Origin: Nitrososphaerales archaeon TH5894
GTDB lineage: Archaea; Thermoproteota; Nitrososphaeria; Nitrososphaerales; Nitrososphaeraceae
Length of the DNA stretch: 11,247 bases
Direction of reading: 5' to 3'
Assembly (NCBI GenBank): GCA_014523485.1
Contig: JAATVK010000063.1
Span: 1 to 11,247, forward strand
Below, piece after piece: positions 1 to 5,854 of the stretch (its first letter is position 1; every line of letters starts with the position of its first letter). Made by a program: the position numbers and the translations under genes. The notes beneath the pieces were generated by a model. It did no database searches. It was not told the origin of the DNA and saw only the letters and a program-made list of their open reading frames with translations.

Positions 1-5
1 CAAAG

Positions 6-96
6 CGGGCCCGGAGGGCTTCGATCCCTCGACTTCCGGCTTTCTTCTTAAACTGAATAGAAGGCAGGCGCTCTATCCATGCTGAGCTACGAGCCC
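6..96 (-). tRNA. tRNA-Arg (anticodon UCU) with a 16-nt intron
   Basis: Read on the minus strand, the sequence folds into a full cloverleaf. The acceptor stem is GGGCTCG/CGGGCCC with one U-G pair and discriminator G. The D stem is GCTC/GAGC with GG in its loop, and the T stem is GAGGG/CCCTC with loop ATCGAAG. The anticodon UCU (61-59) reads AGA, so it should accept arginine. After removal of the intron at 57-42 (between tRNA positions 37 and 38) the mature RNA is 75 nt with a 7-nt anticodon loop CUUCUAA. No CCA is encoded, so the tail must be added. The anticodon stem CCTGC/GCCGG has one U-C mismatch (29-41), which is odd. Position 54 is A instead of the usual U. Both oddities leave the tRNA call intact. 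Confidence 0.93.
42..57 (-). other. tRNA-Arg intron with bulge-helix-bulge splice motif
   Basis: The 16-nt insertion sits at the canonical 37/38 site. CTTC of the anticodon loop (63-60) pairs with GAAG of the intron (47-44). This gives a 4-bp central helix flanked by the 3-nt bulges UAU (59-57) and AAA (43-41). Cutting after the second base of each bulge gives exactly the spliced 7-nt loop. The inner helix beyond the 5' bulge is weak, so this is a relaxed form of the archaeal bulge-helix-bulge. It would be cut by the tRNA splicing endonuclease. Confidence 0.85.
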
Positions 97-122
97 TTCA
101 CAACAGAAAAAAGCTTTAGCAA

Positions 123-130
123 ATTTAAAG
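123..130 (-). promoter_or_regulatory. Probable TATA box of the tRNA-Arg gene
   Basis: The minus strand reads CTTTAAAT here, centred about 30 bases upstream of the first base of the tRNA. This matches archaeal box A spacing for a transcript starting at or just before the mature 5' end. Confidence 0.5.
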
Positions 131-196
131 ATTTTTACTTATAACCTTAAAAAATTTTTCTATAGATATTCTTTAATAATGCATTGTATTAGGCTT

Positions 197-208
197 AATA
201 AATATATA
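197..208 (+). promoter_or_regulatory. Probable TATA box of the 224-613 gene
   Basis: TTAATAAATATA with TATATA at 203-208 is the only strong box-A-like element before the gene. Its position is ambiguous. It lies about 19-25 bases before ATG 224 and about 34-40 before the in-frame ATG 239. The latter would leave a short leader, so the element does not settle the start. Confidence 0.45.
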
Positions 209-223
209 CAAATATTATAAAGA

Positions 224-613
224 ATGATTTTATTATCTATGCAAGAAAAGAAAGAATTATCTCTTACTTTCGAAGAAAATGAAATTCATCCTAATCAAGA
301 AATTCATGGAAAAATTGAATTGAATTATAATGGAAGGTTCGATACTATAGTAATAAATTCACAAATTGAAAATTCGAGTGATTTTTGTAAGTATATCGAA
401 TTAAACGGCAAAAAAATTAGTCATCCCTATGCACGACTTTCGATCTATAAAAAAGACTTGGAGGAAAAAAGGGTAATTGATTTTATTGCAATTACACAAC
501 ATGTACCAACTAAAAACGACTTTTCTAAAGCTAAATTTAGAATTTCTATAATCCAAGAACATAAAGAAGTCGCAAACGATATTTTGATTCTAAAAATTAT
601 TAAAAAAAGGTAA
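224..613 (+). CDS. Small beta-rich protein of unknown function
   Basis: I do not recognise a named family with confidence. The 129 residues have no signal peptide, membrane segment or cysteine cluster. They alternate hydrophobic and charged residues in short strands with a Lys-rich C-terminus. The N-terminal part (about residues 10-50, with the pattern P-N-Q-E-I-x-G-K-I-E-L and then V-I-N-S-Q-I-E-N-S) resembles the first strands of arrestin-like or other immunoglobulin-like sandwiches; this is a weak fold-level inference only. ATG 239 (residue 6) is a serious alternative start giving 124 residues, because the TATA element lies rather close to ATG 224. The gene is monocistronic between the divergent tRNA gene and the convergent cupredoxin gene. 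Its codon use (AAA, ATT, AGA) matches its neighbours. Confidence 0.75.
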   Translation: MILLSMQEKKELSLTFEENEIHPNQEIHGKIELNYNGRFDTIVINSQIENSSDFCKYIELNGKKISHPYARLSIYKKDLEEKRVIDFIAITQHVPTKNDFSKAKFRISIIQEHKEVANDILILKIIKKR

Positions 614-617
614 AAAG
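596..617 (-). terminator. T-rich terminator candidate of the cupredoxin gene
   Basis: Just beyond the cupredoxin stop, the minus strand carries the runs TTTTT and TTTTTTT followed by ATAATTTTTAG. Archaeal transcription ends at such T-runs without needing a hairpin. The stretch lies inside the last codons of the convergent gene. Confidence 0.4.
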
Positions 618-620
618 ATT

Positions 621-1097
621 TTATGAATAATTCTTAACTACTGTGACAATCCCAGTCATCCAGGGATGTGGTTCACAATGATAGGGATATTCTCCATCTT
701 CTGTAAATACAAATTCAAAGGTGCCTCCAGCTGGAACTAGTCCTATTGTATCCATTGAGTCAAATTTTCCAGACAAAGGATCTTCATAATCATTATCTGT
801 GGTTACCGTATGAGGAGTCGTATCTAGATTTTTCCAAACTACTTTATTATCAATAGCTAACGTTGCTCTGCCTTGAGATGGTTCATAGAATTGAGGATTA
901 GTTGGAAGACTAGCACCTTCTGCTATGTTTACCATTAAAGACTGTGAGGGATTTGCAACTTCTTCTGGAATAGAAGGCTTGAGATTTAATTCTTTGAGAA
1001 ATACGAACTGATAGAATGCAAAGCTAATAGCTATTGTTATGATGAAAAATATTATCGTTATACCTCCTATGCTACTAAACTGTTGTGATCTCTCCAT
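621..1097 (-). CDS. Membrane-anchored plastocyanin-like blue copper protein
   Basis: A type 1 copper electron carrier of 158 residues. One hydrophobic helix at residues 11-34 anchors the protein with its C-terminal cupredoxin domain (about 55-155) on the outer face. The copper ligands can be read directly: His96 in TPHTVT, then Cys141, His144 and Met147 in the C-x2-H-x2-M loop CEPHPWM. V-V-W-x-N before the first His and the F-x-F-V-F-T-E-D-G-E-Y strand are typical of plastocyanin/azurin relatives. It lies 55 bases downstream of cytochrome b on the same strand, so it probably works with that complex. AOA use such cupredoxins where other organisms use cytochrome c, and Nitrosopumilus is described with a similar plastocyanin/Rieske/cytochrome b locus. 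ATG 1097 is the first start. It has its own TATA box 34 bases upstream, so it may be transcribed apart from the two genes before it. Confidence 0.92.
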   Translation of the reverse strand: MERSQQFSSIGGITIIFFIITIAISFAFYQFVFLKELNLKPSIPEEVANPSQSLMVNIAEGASLPTNPQFYEPSQGRATLAIDNKVVWKNLDTTPHTVTTDNDYEDPLSGKFDSMDTIGLVPAGGTFEFVFTEDGEYPYHCEPHPWMTGIVTVVKNYS

Positions 1098-1099
1098 AC

Positions 1100-1114
1100 T
1101 AGTATAATATACTA
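1100..1114. promoter_or_regulatory. Perfect 15-base palindrome at the cupredoxin promoter (operator candidate)
   Basis: TAGTATA-A-TATACTA is a perfect 7-bp inverted repeat around A1107. It begins 2 bases upstream of the cupredoxin ATG (1097-1095). From the TATA box at 1127-1135, transcription should start near 1105, inside the palindrome. A dimeric repressor bound here would block initiation. The half-sites are A+T-rich, so chance is possible. Confidence 0.4.
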
Positions 1115-1126
1115 CATAGTTTCGTT

Positions 1127-1135
1127 AATTTAAAT
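1127..1135 (-). promoter_or_regulatory. Probable TATA box of the cupredoxin gene
   Basis: The minus strand reads ATTTAAATT, centred about 34 bases before ATG 1097. This predicts a transcript with a leader of roughly 8 nt. It lies in the 55-base gap after cytochrome b. Confidence 0.5.
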
Positions 1136-1152
1136 TTTTTATTTTTGCATTA

Positions 1153-2712
1153 TTACTGATCTTTACTCCACATTTTTTCAAATGAATTCTTATTTTTTCG
1201 TGCAACGTTGAGAACTTTATCAAAAATTCCATTGCTCTTTCGTTGGTCTAGGGAGTTATCCGATGCCTCTAATCCTGGTTTAACATTATCAGATTCTAAA
1301 GATCTTTTTGTATTTTGTAAAGCCTTAATCCTTTCAGTCTGTGGTATGGAGGGTGGTGGGGGATTTTCAGCATTTGATCGTCCATGTCTATAAATATGGA
1401 ACATCCCTGCAAAAACTAGCATAATAATACCAATAATGAACAATGAAATATTTTTCATGCCATTAAGTAGAGCATAATATGCTGCAATATTTAGATATAT
1501 TTGAAATCCTATTAACGCTATCAATACAAAATATATCCATTTTTCCGGTAAACTTATTACACTTTCCTTTGGTTTGGGCTGACGTTTTGCATTAGCTTCC
1601 GCATTTTTAGCTAATTTTATCATAAGATATGTAAATCCAAATGATAATGGTACTAGTAGGATCATGACACTATAAAGGAAAATTGGATCGATTACCAATC
1701 TGTCTAAGAGAGATTTTGTTCGATCTGGATCGATGTAGAAACCCCAATACGTAGTTACTATAATTTGAGCAATGCTAGTTATTCCTATTGCAGTTATAAG
1801 TGGCCTATCCTTCCAAGAAAATTTTTTATATCGATCTATGAAAGGAATGATAAGTAACGTAAAAATGAAAAGACCCGGCCAAGCAACACCTGTAACAAAT
1901 TTATCGTACTGAGATCTAAGAAAAGCATATAGCCCGGTAAGATACCATTCTGGTACAGTAATTCCTGGTGGTACATTGGGATCAAACTTTAAACCCATAT
2001 CAACGGGGAAGACTCCTCCTGTAATCATTATCGCTCCGGTGATAGCCATAACCATTGGAACATCAAAAACAAGAAAGCGGGGAAAATGAACAGTCATCAA
2101 ACCTACCAATGCAATTGGAAGTAAAAATACATGAAATGCATAAAAGCGTAATACAAAATCATGAAATCCCGACCCAAAGAATGCATCTCGCATATCAGGT
2201 CCTATAATAGGTATTGAATTAGTAAGTGAAGCAGCTATAGATATAGCCAGTTCTGCTCTTTCACTAAAAATAATATCATACCCTGTAAAAGCTTCTAAAA
2301 TTGTAAGTACTCCTATAAGAATTCCAGTGACCCAAAGTATTTCATTTCTAATTTTATATCTACCACTAAAATACTGATAATACATATGGAGAATTGCCAT
2401 CATAACCATAGCGTTAGATGCATGGTAGTGAATATTCCTGAGGTGGAAACCATATGGTAGAGTATCATTTATATTTTCAACGCTATCCCAAGCTCTATCA
2501 AGAATTGGTTCATACCATAACATAAGAAGAGCACCAGATATACCAAGAATTATGAAGAGTACAAAAGTGAGCATTCCTAGAAAGCCCAACGGGCTAACAA
2601 ACCGAGTAGGAAAGGTGAATTTTAAACCCATGAAGATTGTTCTATCAACTCCGGCATAGATCCACCGGAAGAGTCGAACTAGACTATTTTCTTTATGCAA
2701 TGAAGCGGCCAT
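1153..2712 (-). CDS. Cytochrome b/b6-type subunit of a complex III-like quinol oxidoreductase
   Basis: The membrane core of a bc1/b6f-like complex, 519 residues, carrying cytochrome b6 and subunit IV in one chain. Four haem-ligand histidines are visible: His95 and His109 in the second helix (RNIH ... ILH) and His194 and His209 in the fourth. The 14-residue gap in the latter pair is the b6-type spacing rather than the 13 of mitochondrial cytochrome b. The quinol-site motif PEWY is at 254-257. The position that carries the haem c-n cysteine in b6f seems to be Ser or Pro here (FVSPLG, 38-43), so that extra haem is probably absent. Helices run from about 43 to 366. Two further hydrophobic segments (392-416, 422-440) and a 77-residue hydrophilic tail with PPPP follow, which is longer than the usual family. 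ATG 2712 overlaps the end of the Rieske gene by 20 bases, implying translational coupling. Confidence 0.95.
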   Translation of the reverse strand: MAASLHKENSLVRLFRWIYAGVDRTIFMGLKFTFPTRFVSPLGFLGMLTFVLFIILGISGALLMLWYEPILDRAWDSVENINDTLPYGFHLRNIHYHASNAMVMMAILHMYYQYFSGRYKIRNEILWVTGILIGVLTILEAFTGYDIIFSERAELAISIAASLTNSIPIIGPDMRDAFFGSGFHDFVLRFYAFHVFLLPIALVGLMTVHFPRFLVFDVPMVMAITGAIMITGGVFPVDMGLKFDPNVPPGITVPEWYLTGLYAFLRSQYDKFVTGVAWPGLFIFTLLIIPFIDRYKKFSWKDRPLITAIGITSIAQIIVTTYWGFYIDPDRTKSLLDRLVIDPIFLYSVMILLVPLSFGFTYLMIKLAKNAEANAKRQPKPKESVISLPEKWIYFVLIALIGFQIYLNIAAYYALLNGMKNISLFIIGIIMLVFAGMFHIYRHGRSNAENPPPPSIPQTERIKALQNTKRSLESDNVKPGLEASDNSLDQRKSNGIFDKVLNVARKNKNSFEKMWSKDQ

Positions 2713-3304
2713 ATCCCACTATCCCATTTCCGTTTACAGTCCAATTAGGAGGTAATATCCATAAATAGCCATCTTTATCTACTTCCAAATCAAGCTTTGG
2801 AAGTACATTTGAAGGCGGAGATTGAAGGGCGGCAGGTCCTGCAAAGGCCTGTCCTGTAGCAGGATCATACAAACTTCCATGACATGGACATTCACCCCTC
2901 TTTCTTCCTTCACCAGGCCAATACTTCCATAGGCACCAAAGATGTAAACAAACCATGCTAAAGGCACGAAAGGCTGAAGCATCATTCTTATCTCCCCCCA
3001 ATTCAACTGGAAGACGTATGAATTGCCAAGTTCTAAATGCTTCTTTATTGAGAGCGGGATCTTCAGATATGGGGTATATAATAGCTTCTGAGTGATTAAC
3101 CTTAAAGGTTTTTACATTAGCTTGAGAACCATCAGGTAATTCAACTTTCGATTTTTCAGTTGTTGAACCACTTGGATTAGGCAAAAACTTACCCCAGTCA
3201 ACGAAAGGGGTAAATGTCAACACAGTACCGGCTGCTGCCAATAACTTTAAAAAATCTCTACGAGAAATTCTATCATCTCCCCTTGATTGGGGCTGTTCAG
3301 ACAT
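2693..3304 (-). CDS. Rieske iron-sulfur protein with Tat signal
   Basis: The 2Fe-2S subunit that takes electrons from quinol at cytochrome b and passes them to a soluble or anchored acceptor, probably the copper protein nearby. It has 203 residues. The twin-arginine motif SRRDFLK (14-20) is followed by a hydrophobic segment (about 21-34), which marks export through Tat and an N-terminal membrane anchor. The cluster boxes are C119-L-H121-L-W-C124 and C139-P-C141-H142-G-S. Ligands should be C119, H121, C139 and H142, with a C124-C141 disulfide. The first box departs from the common CTHLGC: Trp stands where Gly is usual. It is the first gene of the module. ATG 3304 lies 27 bases from the centre of a TATA box, so the mRNA is probably leaderless. 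Confidence 0.94.
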   Translation of the reverse strand: MSEQPQSRGDDRISRRDFLKLLAAAGTVLTFTPFVDWGKFLPNPSGSTTEKSKVELPDGSQANVKTFKVNHSEAIIYPISEDPALNKEAFRTWQFIRLPVELGGDKNDASAFRAFSMVCLHLWCLWKYWPGEGRKRGECPCHGSLYDPATGQAFAGPAALQSPPSNVLPKLDLEVDKDGYLWILPPNWTVNGNGIVGYGRFIA

Positions 3305-3322
3305 TATAATAACAGAAGAAAA

Positions 3323-3336
3323 AATATATTATAAAT
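3323..3336 (-). promoter_or_regulatory. TATA box of the Rieske-cytochrome b operon
   Basis: The minus strand reads ATTTATAATATATT, centred about 27 bases before ATG 3304. This is the spacing expected for a leaderless archaeal transcript. It drives Rieske and, through the 20-base overlap, cytochrome b. Confidence 0.65.
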
Positions 3337-3391
3337 CTTTGTTCCAATATAGAAATATTTTAGTTGATGGCTAATTAATACAGAATTATCG

Positions 3392-4387
3392 TTAACTTTT
3401 TAACATTCTGACTCTAAGAATTCCATTTATGTATGAAACATCCTGAATTATAGATATGCGCATTTCTTCTCTTAGTGGAATAGACACAATAGGGTTAAGC
3501 GATCCCTCCGAAAAAATTTGTAAACTATGTGTACCTGGTTCATACATAGCTCGTAAATTATGGATATTTCTCAAACCTTTTAGCTCTACTAAAATTTCGT
3601 AATAATTATCACCCTCGATAATATCTGGTTGAGAGATTGAATGTCTAGGATTATCCTGATACATTCGTCTAGAATAGCCCCTAGATTTTTTTAGATAATT
3701 AGAACCACCATCAATATGTCCTTGAAAAAACGAAGGAAAAAATGACTTTGTTAGGTAACTAACGCCAGCACCGACTACAAAACCTCCGATATGAGCTAAA
3801 TATGCTACTCCACCTTCCGGATTCAAAATACTGAATACTACTTGTAGAATAAACCAGATAGGTATGTAAGCTAGAGCCGGAATTCGAATAGTTGTAACAA
3901 AAAAAGCTATAATAATTGTAAATATTTTCGCCCTAGGAAAAAGTATTAAATAAGCTCCTAAAACTCCTGATATTGCCCCTGACGCACCTACTGCGGGAAT
4001 ATCACCGCCGCCCACTGAAACTGCATAAAAACTATGAATTATTCCAGCGGCTATTCCCCAGAACAGATACAAAATAAGATACTTGAAGTGTCCAAATCTA
4101 TCCTCAATATTGTCACCAAAAATATATAGAAAGACCATATTTCCTATTATATGAGCAACTCCTCCGTGGAGAAACATAGAGGTAACTATAGCAAAAAAGT
4201 CACCCTGAAAGACAAGATCTGGGACAGTACCATAAGTAAAAAAGATTTCATTGACTATTAACTCGTTTCTAAAAAAATTTGTTCTTGATACCTCCCAGAT
4301 AAATATTATAACATTTAAGGCTATAAGTGAGTAGTTTACATAAGGTCGTCCATGAAGACGAGGGGTATCATCATGAATAGGAAACAT
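3392..4387 (-). CDS. Rhomboid intramembrane serine protease with C-terminal Hsp20-like domain
   Basis: The N-terminal 215 residues are a rhomboid protease, which cuts membrane-spanning substrates inside the bilayer. Visible marks are the H-G-G-x-A-H-x2-G-N motif (74-83), the nucleophile Ser136 in GASGAISG (134-141) and the partner His199 in AHIGGF (198-203), within six or so hydrophobic helices. A Ser/Arg/Tyr-rich linker (about 222-252) leads to residues 253-331. Their pattern is D-N-Y-Y-E-I-L-V-E-L-K-G-L, a H-S-L-Q-I-F-S strand, V-S-I-P-L, then Y-I-N-G-I-L-R-V-R-M. This reads like an alpha-crystallin/Hsp20 domain, although no I-x-I tail is seen. The fusion suggests that the chaperone-like domain presents or senses substrates at the membrane (inference). 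It begins 28 bases after the zinc-finger gene and has no clear TATA box of its own, so the two are probably co-transcribed. Confidence 0.9.
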   Translation of the reverse strand: MFPIHDDTPRLHGRPYVNYSLIALNVIIFIWEVSRTNFFRNELIVNEIFFTYGTVPDLVFQGDFFAIVTSMFLHGGVAHIIGNMVFLYIFGDNIEDRFGHFKYLILYLFWGIAAGIIHSFYAVSVGGGDIPAVGASGAISGVLGAYLILFPRAKIFTIIIAFFVTTIRIPALAYIPIWFILQVVFSILNPEGGVAYLAHIGGFVVGAGVSYLTKSFFPSFFQGHIDGGSNYLKKSRGYSRRMYQDNPRHSISQPDIIEGDNYYEILVELKGLRNIHNLRAMYEPGTHSLQIFSEGSLNPIVSIPLREEMRISIIQDVSYINGILRVRMLKS

Positions 4388-4415
4388 TTACTATAATGGA
4401 TCCAAGCGCCGAGTG

Positions 4416-4586
4416 TTAAACCTGAAAAGGATTACTACTTGGTAAAAAATCATCTTTCTTTCCATGCGCCTTTCTATTATGTCGGGAAAGATGCTCTTTG
4501 TCTTGGAAAACAATATTGCAATATTTACATTTCATCCTACTATCTTCATTATCTTTTTTCCTTTTTAAAATATCAGAAAATCCCAT
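4416..4586 (-). CDS. Small single C2H2 zinc-finger protein
   Basis: A 56-residue protein, numbered from ATG 4586. It holds one classical zinc finger, C-x2-C-x12-H-x4-H: CKYC at 20-23, His36 and His41, with the core residues Phe27 and Leu33 in place and a basic tail (RKAHGKK). Such a finger could bind DNA, RNA or protein. Single-finger proteins of this size occur in archaea, but their roles are mostly unknown. A GTG at 4598 could extend it by four residues. ATG 4586 is preferred because the TATA box is centred 29-30 bases upstream of it but only 17-18 from the GTG. It lies just upstream of the rhomboid gene on the same strand. Confidence 0.82.
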   Translation of the reverse strand: MGFSDILKRKKDNEDSRMKCKYCNIVFQDKEHLSRHNRKAHGKKDDFLPSSNPFQV

Positions 4587-4610
4587 TATATAGTTCACTA
4601 TATTAAGTTC

Positions 4611-4620
4611 TTTTTAAATT
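4611..4620 (-). promoter_or_regulatory. TATA box of the zinc-finger/rhomboid pair
   Basis: The minus strand reads AATTTAAAAA, with its core about 29-30 bases from ATG 4586. This spacing favours ATG 4586 over GTG 4598 as the start. Confidence 0.5.
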
Positions 4621-4661
4621 ATATCAATTATACAATTCGCTAGCGATAGATCGAAATAATT

Positions 4662-4892
4662 TTACTCCATTACAATCATAGTTAGTGTAGATTTAACTCC
4701 TGGTAATTTTCTTAACTTCCATGTAATAATTTCTTTAACCTTATCCATTGTATCAGATTCTACTTTTGCAATAATATCATATACACCATAGACTTGAAAA
4801 ACTTCTTTAACTCCTTCTAAGTTTTTAAGTTCTTTTACTATAGAATCTTCACTTCCCAACTCAGTATTTAAAAGAACAAAAGCGCCAGGCAT
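4662..4892 (-). CDS. Stand-alone Lrp/AsnC ligand-binding (RAM) domain protein
   Basis: The 76 residues match only the C-terminal half of Lrp/AsnC regulators, a beta-alpha-beta-beta-alpha-beta domain that binds amino acids and forms oligomers. Seen are strand 1 (AFVLLNTE), a helix with SEDSIVKELKNLEGV, the strand pair V-F-Q-V-Y-G-x-Y-D-I-I-A-K-V, the helix MDKVKEIITWKL and the last strand (STLTMIVME). G-V-Y-D-I-I-A-K-V-E is the family hallmark. There is no helix-turn-helix, so it cannot bind DNA by itself. It may modulate a full-length partner or act as an amino-acid sensor. ATG 4892 is 23-24 bases from a TATA box, and the gene is probably leaderless and monocistronic. Confidence 0.92.
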   Translation of the reverse strand: MPGAFVLLNTELGSEDSIVKELKNLEGVKEVFQVYGVYDIIAKVESDTMDKVKEIITWKLRKLPGVKSTLTMIVME

Positions 4893-4910
4893 TACATTTT
4901 ATAATAAAAT

Positions 4911-4920
4911 GATATATAAA
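4911..4920 (-). promoter_or_regulatory. TATA box of the RAM-domain gene
   Basis: The minus strand reads TTTATATATC, centred 23-24 bases before ATG 4892. Confidence 0.6.
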
Positions 4921-4931
4921 AACATGCCTTT

Positions 4932-4945
4932 AAAAAAGTAAAGGG
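4932..4945 (-). terminator. T-run after the FilR1-type regulator gene
   Basis: The minus strand reads CCTTTACTTTTTTA directly after the stop codon at 4951. It is a short archaeal-type T-rich termination candidate and sits just before the RAM-domain promoter. Confidence 0.35.
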
Positions 4946-4950
4946 GATAT

Positions 4951-5757
4951 CTAAGTTTCACTCAATTTTTTATCATCAAAAGGACCAGCCAACTCCCACT
5001 GATAATCAAAAAAATCCTTACACCAATCATGAAAATTTTGATCCCTACTATAGAACATAATATTCAAATCTGGTTCACCTTTTAGATTTGGAAATAGCAG
5101 ACATGCTTCTTGCTCATTGAATATTGTCATTATAGTAACCTTATTAATCATCTTTCTTTCTACCATACCTTTAGAAATTAGATTCACCCAGCCTATTTTT
5201 TGTAATAATTCTCCTCTTCCTTTAGGAATAATCGTATCTTTAGAAAAAATGTATGAAAATTTAATACCGGTCTCAATTTTATTACTTACTGTTTCAATCA
5301 AATCTAATGGAACTTGAGACATAATTTCTCTGATATAGACTTTGGAGTTCCAGTAAAGTGTCTTCCAACGTTGTAGATTTGCCATTACACCCAATACAAT
5401 TTCACTATTTTGTAAAGAACCAATTCTTTGAATAAATTTTAATGGCAATTCTTCGATTGAATGTTCAATAAAATATTGTTTATTATGTAAAAGAAATTCA
5501 TATCCAGGAATTAAAAAAACAATAGCTTTACCATAAGATGTCAATCCTAAATCGCCTTCTCCATCTTTATAAACCAATCCAGACTCGACTAAGCGGATTA
5601 TGTTTCTATGTGCTTCCTGCATAGTAGCATCTAATTCCGTTGACAATTGAGATAATCTATACTTGTGTTTAGATAGGTTTAATAACATAGAAAGCCTTAA
5701 ATCTCCAGCTAATTCAAAAAATAATGATTCAGTTTTTTCAGGAATGTTATTAGGCAT
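4951..5757 (-). CDS. Winged-helix transcriptional regulator with FilR1 (DUF1724-like) domain
   Basis: A probable DNA-binding regulator of 268 residues. An ArsR/MarR-like winged helix fills about residues 12-80. The recognition region is LSQLSTELDATMQEAHRNII (35-54), followed by RLVESGLVYKDGEG and a LTSYGKA wing, as in archaeal two-part regulators. Residues about 105-255 fit the FilR1 domain: a L-P-x-K-F-I-Q-R-I-G-x-L opening, a helix with NLQRWKTLYWNSKVYIREI, a central strand set, and a C-terminal D-W-C-K-D-F-F-D-Y-x-W. FilR1 was first described in a methanogen regulator; AOA hold many paralogues with unknown targets. No ligand residues can be named. ATG 5757 lies about 31 bases downstream of a TATA box. 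The gene stands alone. Confidence 0.85.
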   Translation of the reverse strand: MPNNIPEKTESLFFELAGDLRLSMLLNLSKHKYRLSQLSTELDATMQEAHRNIIRLVESGLVYKDGEGDLGLTSYGKAIVFLIPGYEFLLHNKQYFIEHSIEELPLKFIQRIGSLQNSEIVLGVMANLQRWKTLYWNSKVYIREIMSQVPLDLIETVSNKIETGIKFSYIFSKDTIIPKGRGELLQKIGWVNLISKGMVERKMINKVTIMTIFNEQEACLLFPNLKGEPDLNIMFYSRDQNFHDWCKDFFDYQWELAGPFDDKKLSET

Positions 5758-5783
5758 TTTATTATATTATAGTTCTCTTCAAA

Positions 5784-5792
5784 GATTTAAAC
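5784..5792 (-). promoter_or_regulatory. TATA box of the FilR1-type regulator gene
   Basis: The minus strand reads GTTTAAATC, centred about 31 bases before ATG 5757. A second A/T run (5761-5772) lies too close to the start to serve. Confidence 0.45.
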
Positions 5793-5839
5793 TTGAATAA
5801 TTTAAAATCCAAATTAATACTAGAAGGGTAAAAGTATTT

Positions 5840-5854
5840 AAAAAAAACAAAACA
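5840..5854 (-). terminator. T-rich terminator candidate of asnS
   Basis: Right after the asnS stop codon, the minus strand reads TGTTTTGTTTTTTTT, a strong archaeal-type T-tract with no hairpin. Confidence 0.55.

Noticed and set aside
1208..1393. Plus-strand frame opposite the cytochrome b tail
   Set aside because: It is antisense to a clear gene, with low-complexity Gly run and no promoter.
2779..3006. 75-codon frame inside the Rieske gene
   Set aside because: It is an out-of-frame shadow of the Rieske gene with no recognisable domain.
4587..4598. GTG start for the zinc-finger protein
   Set aside because: Only 17-18 bases from the TATA core, too close for transcription to start upstream of it. 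ATG 4586 fits better.
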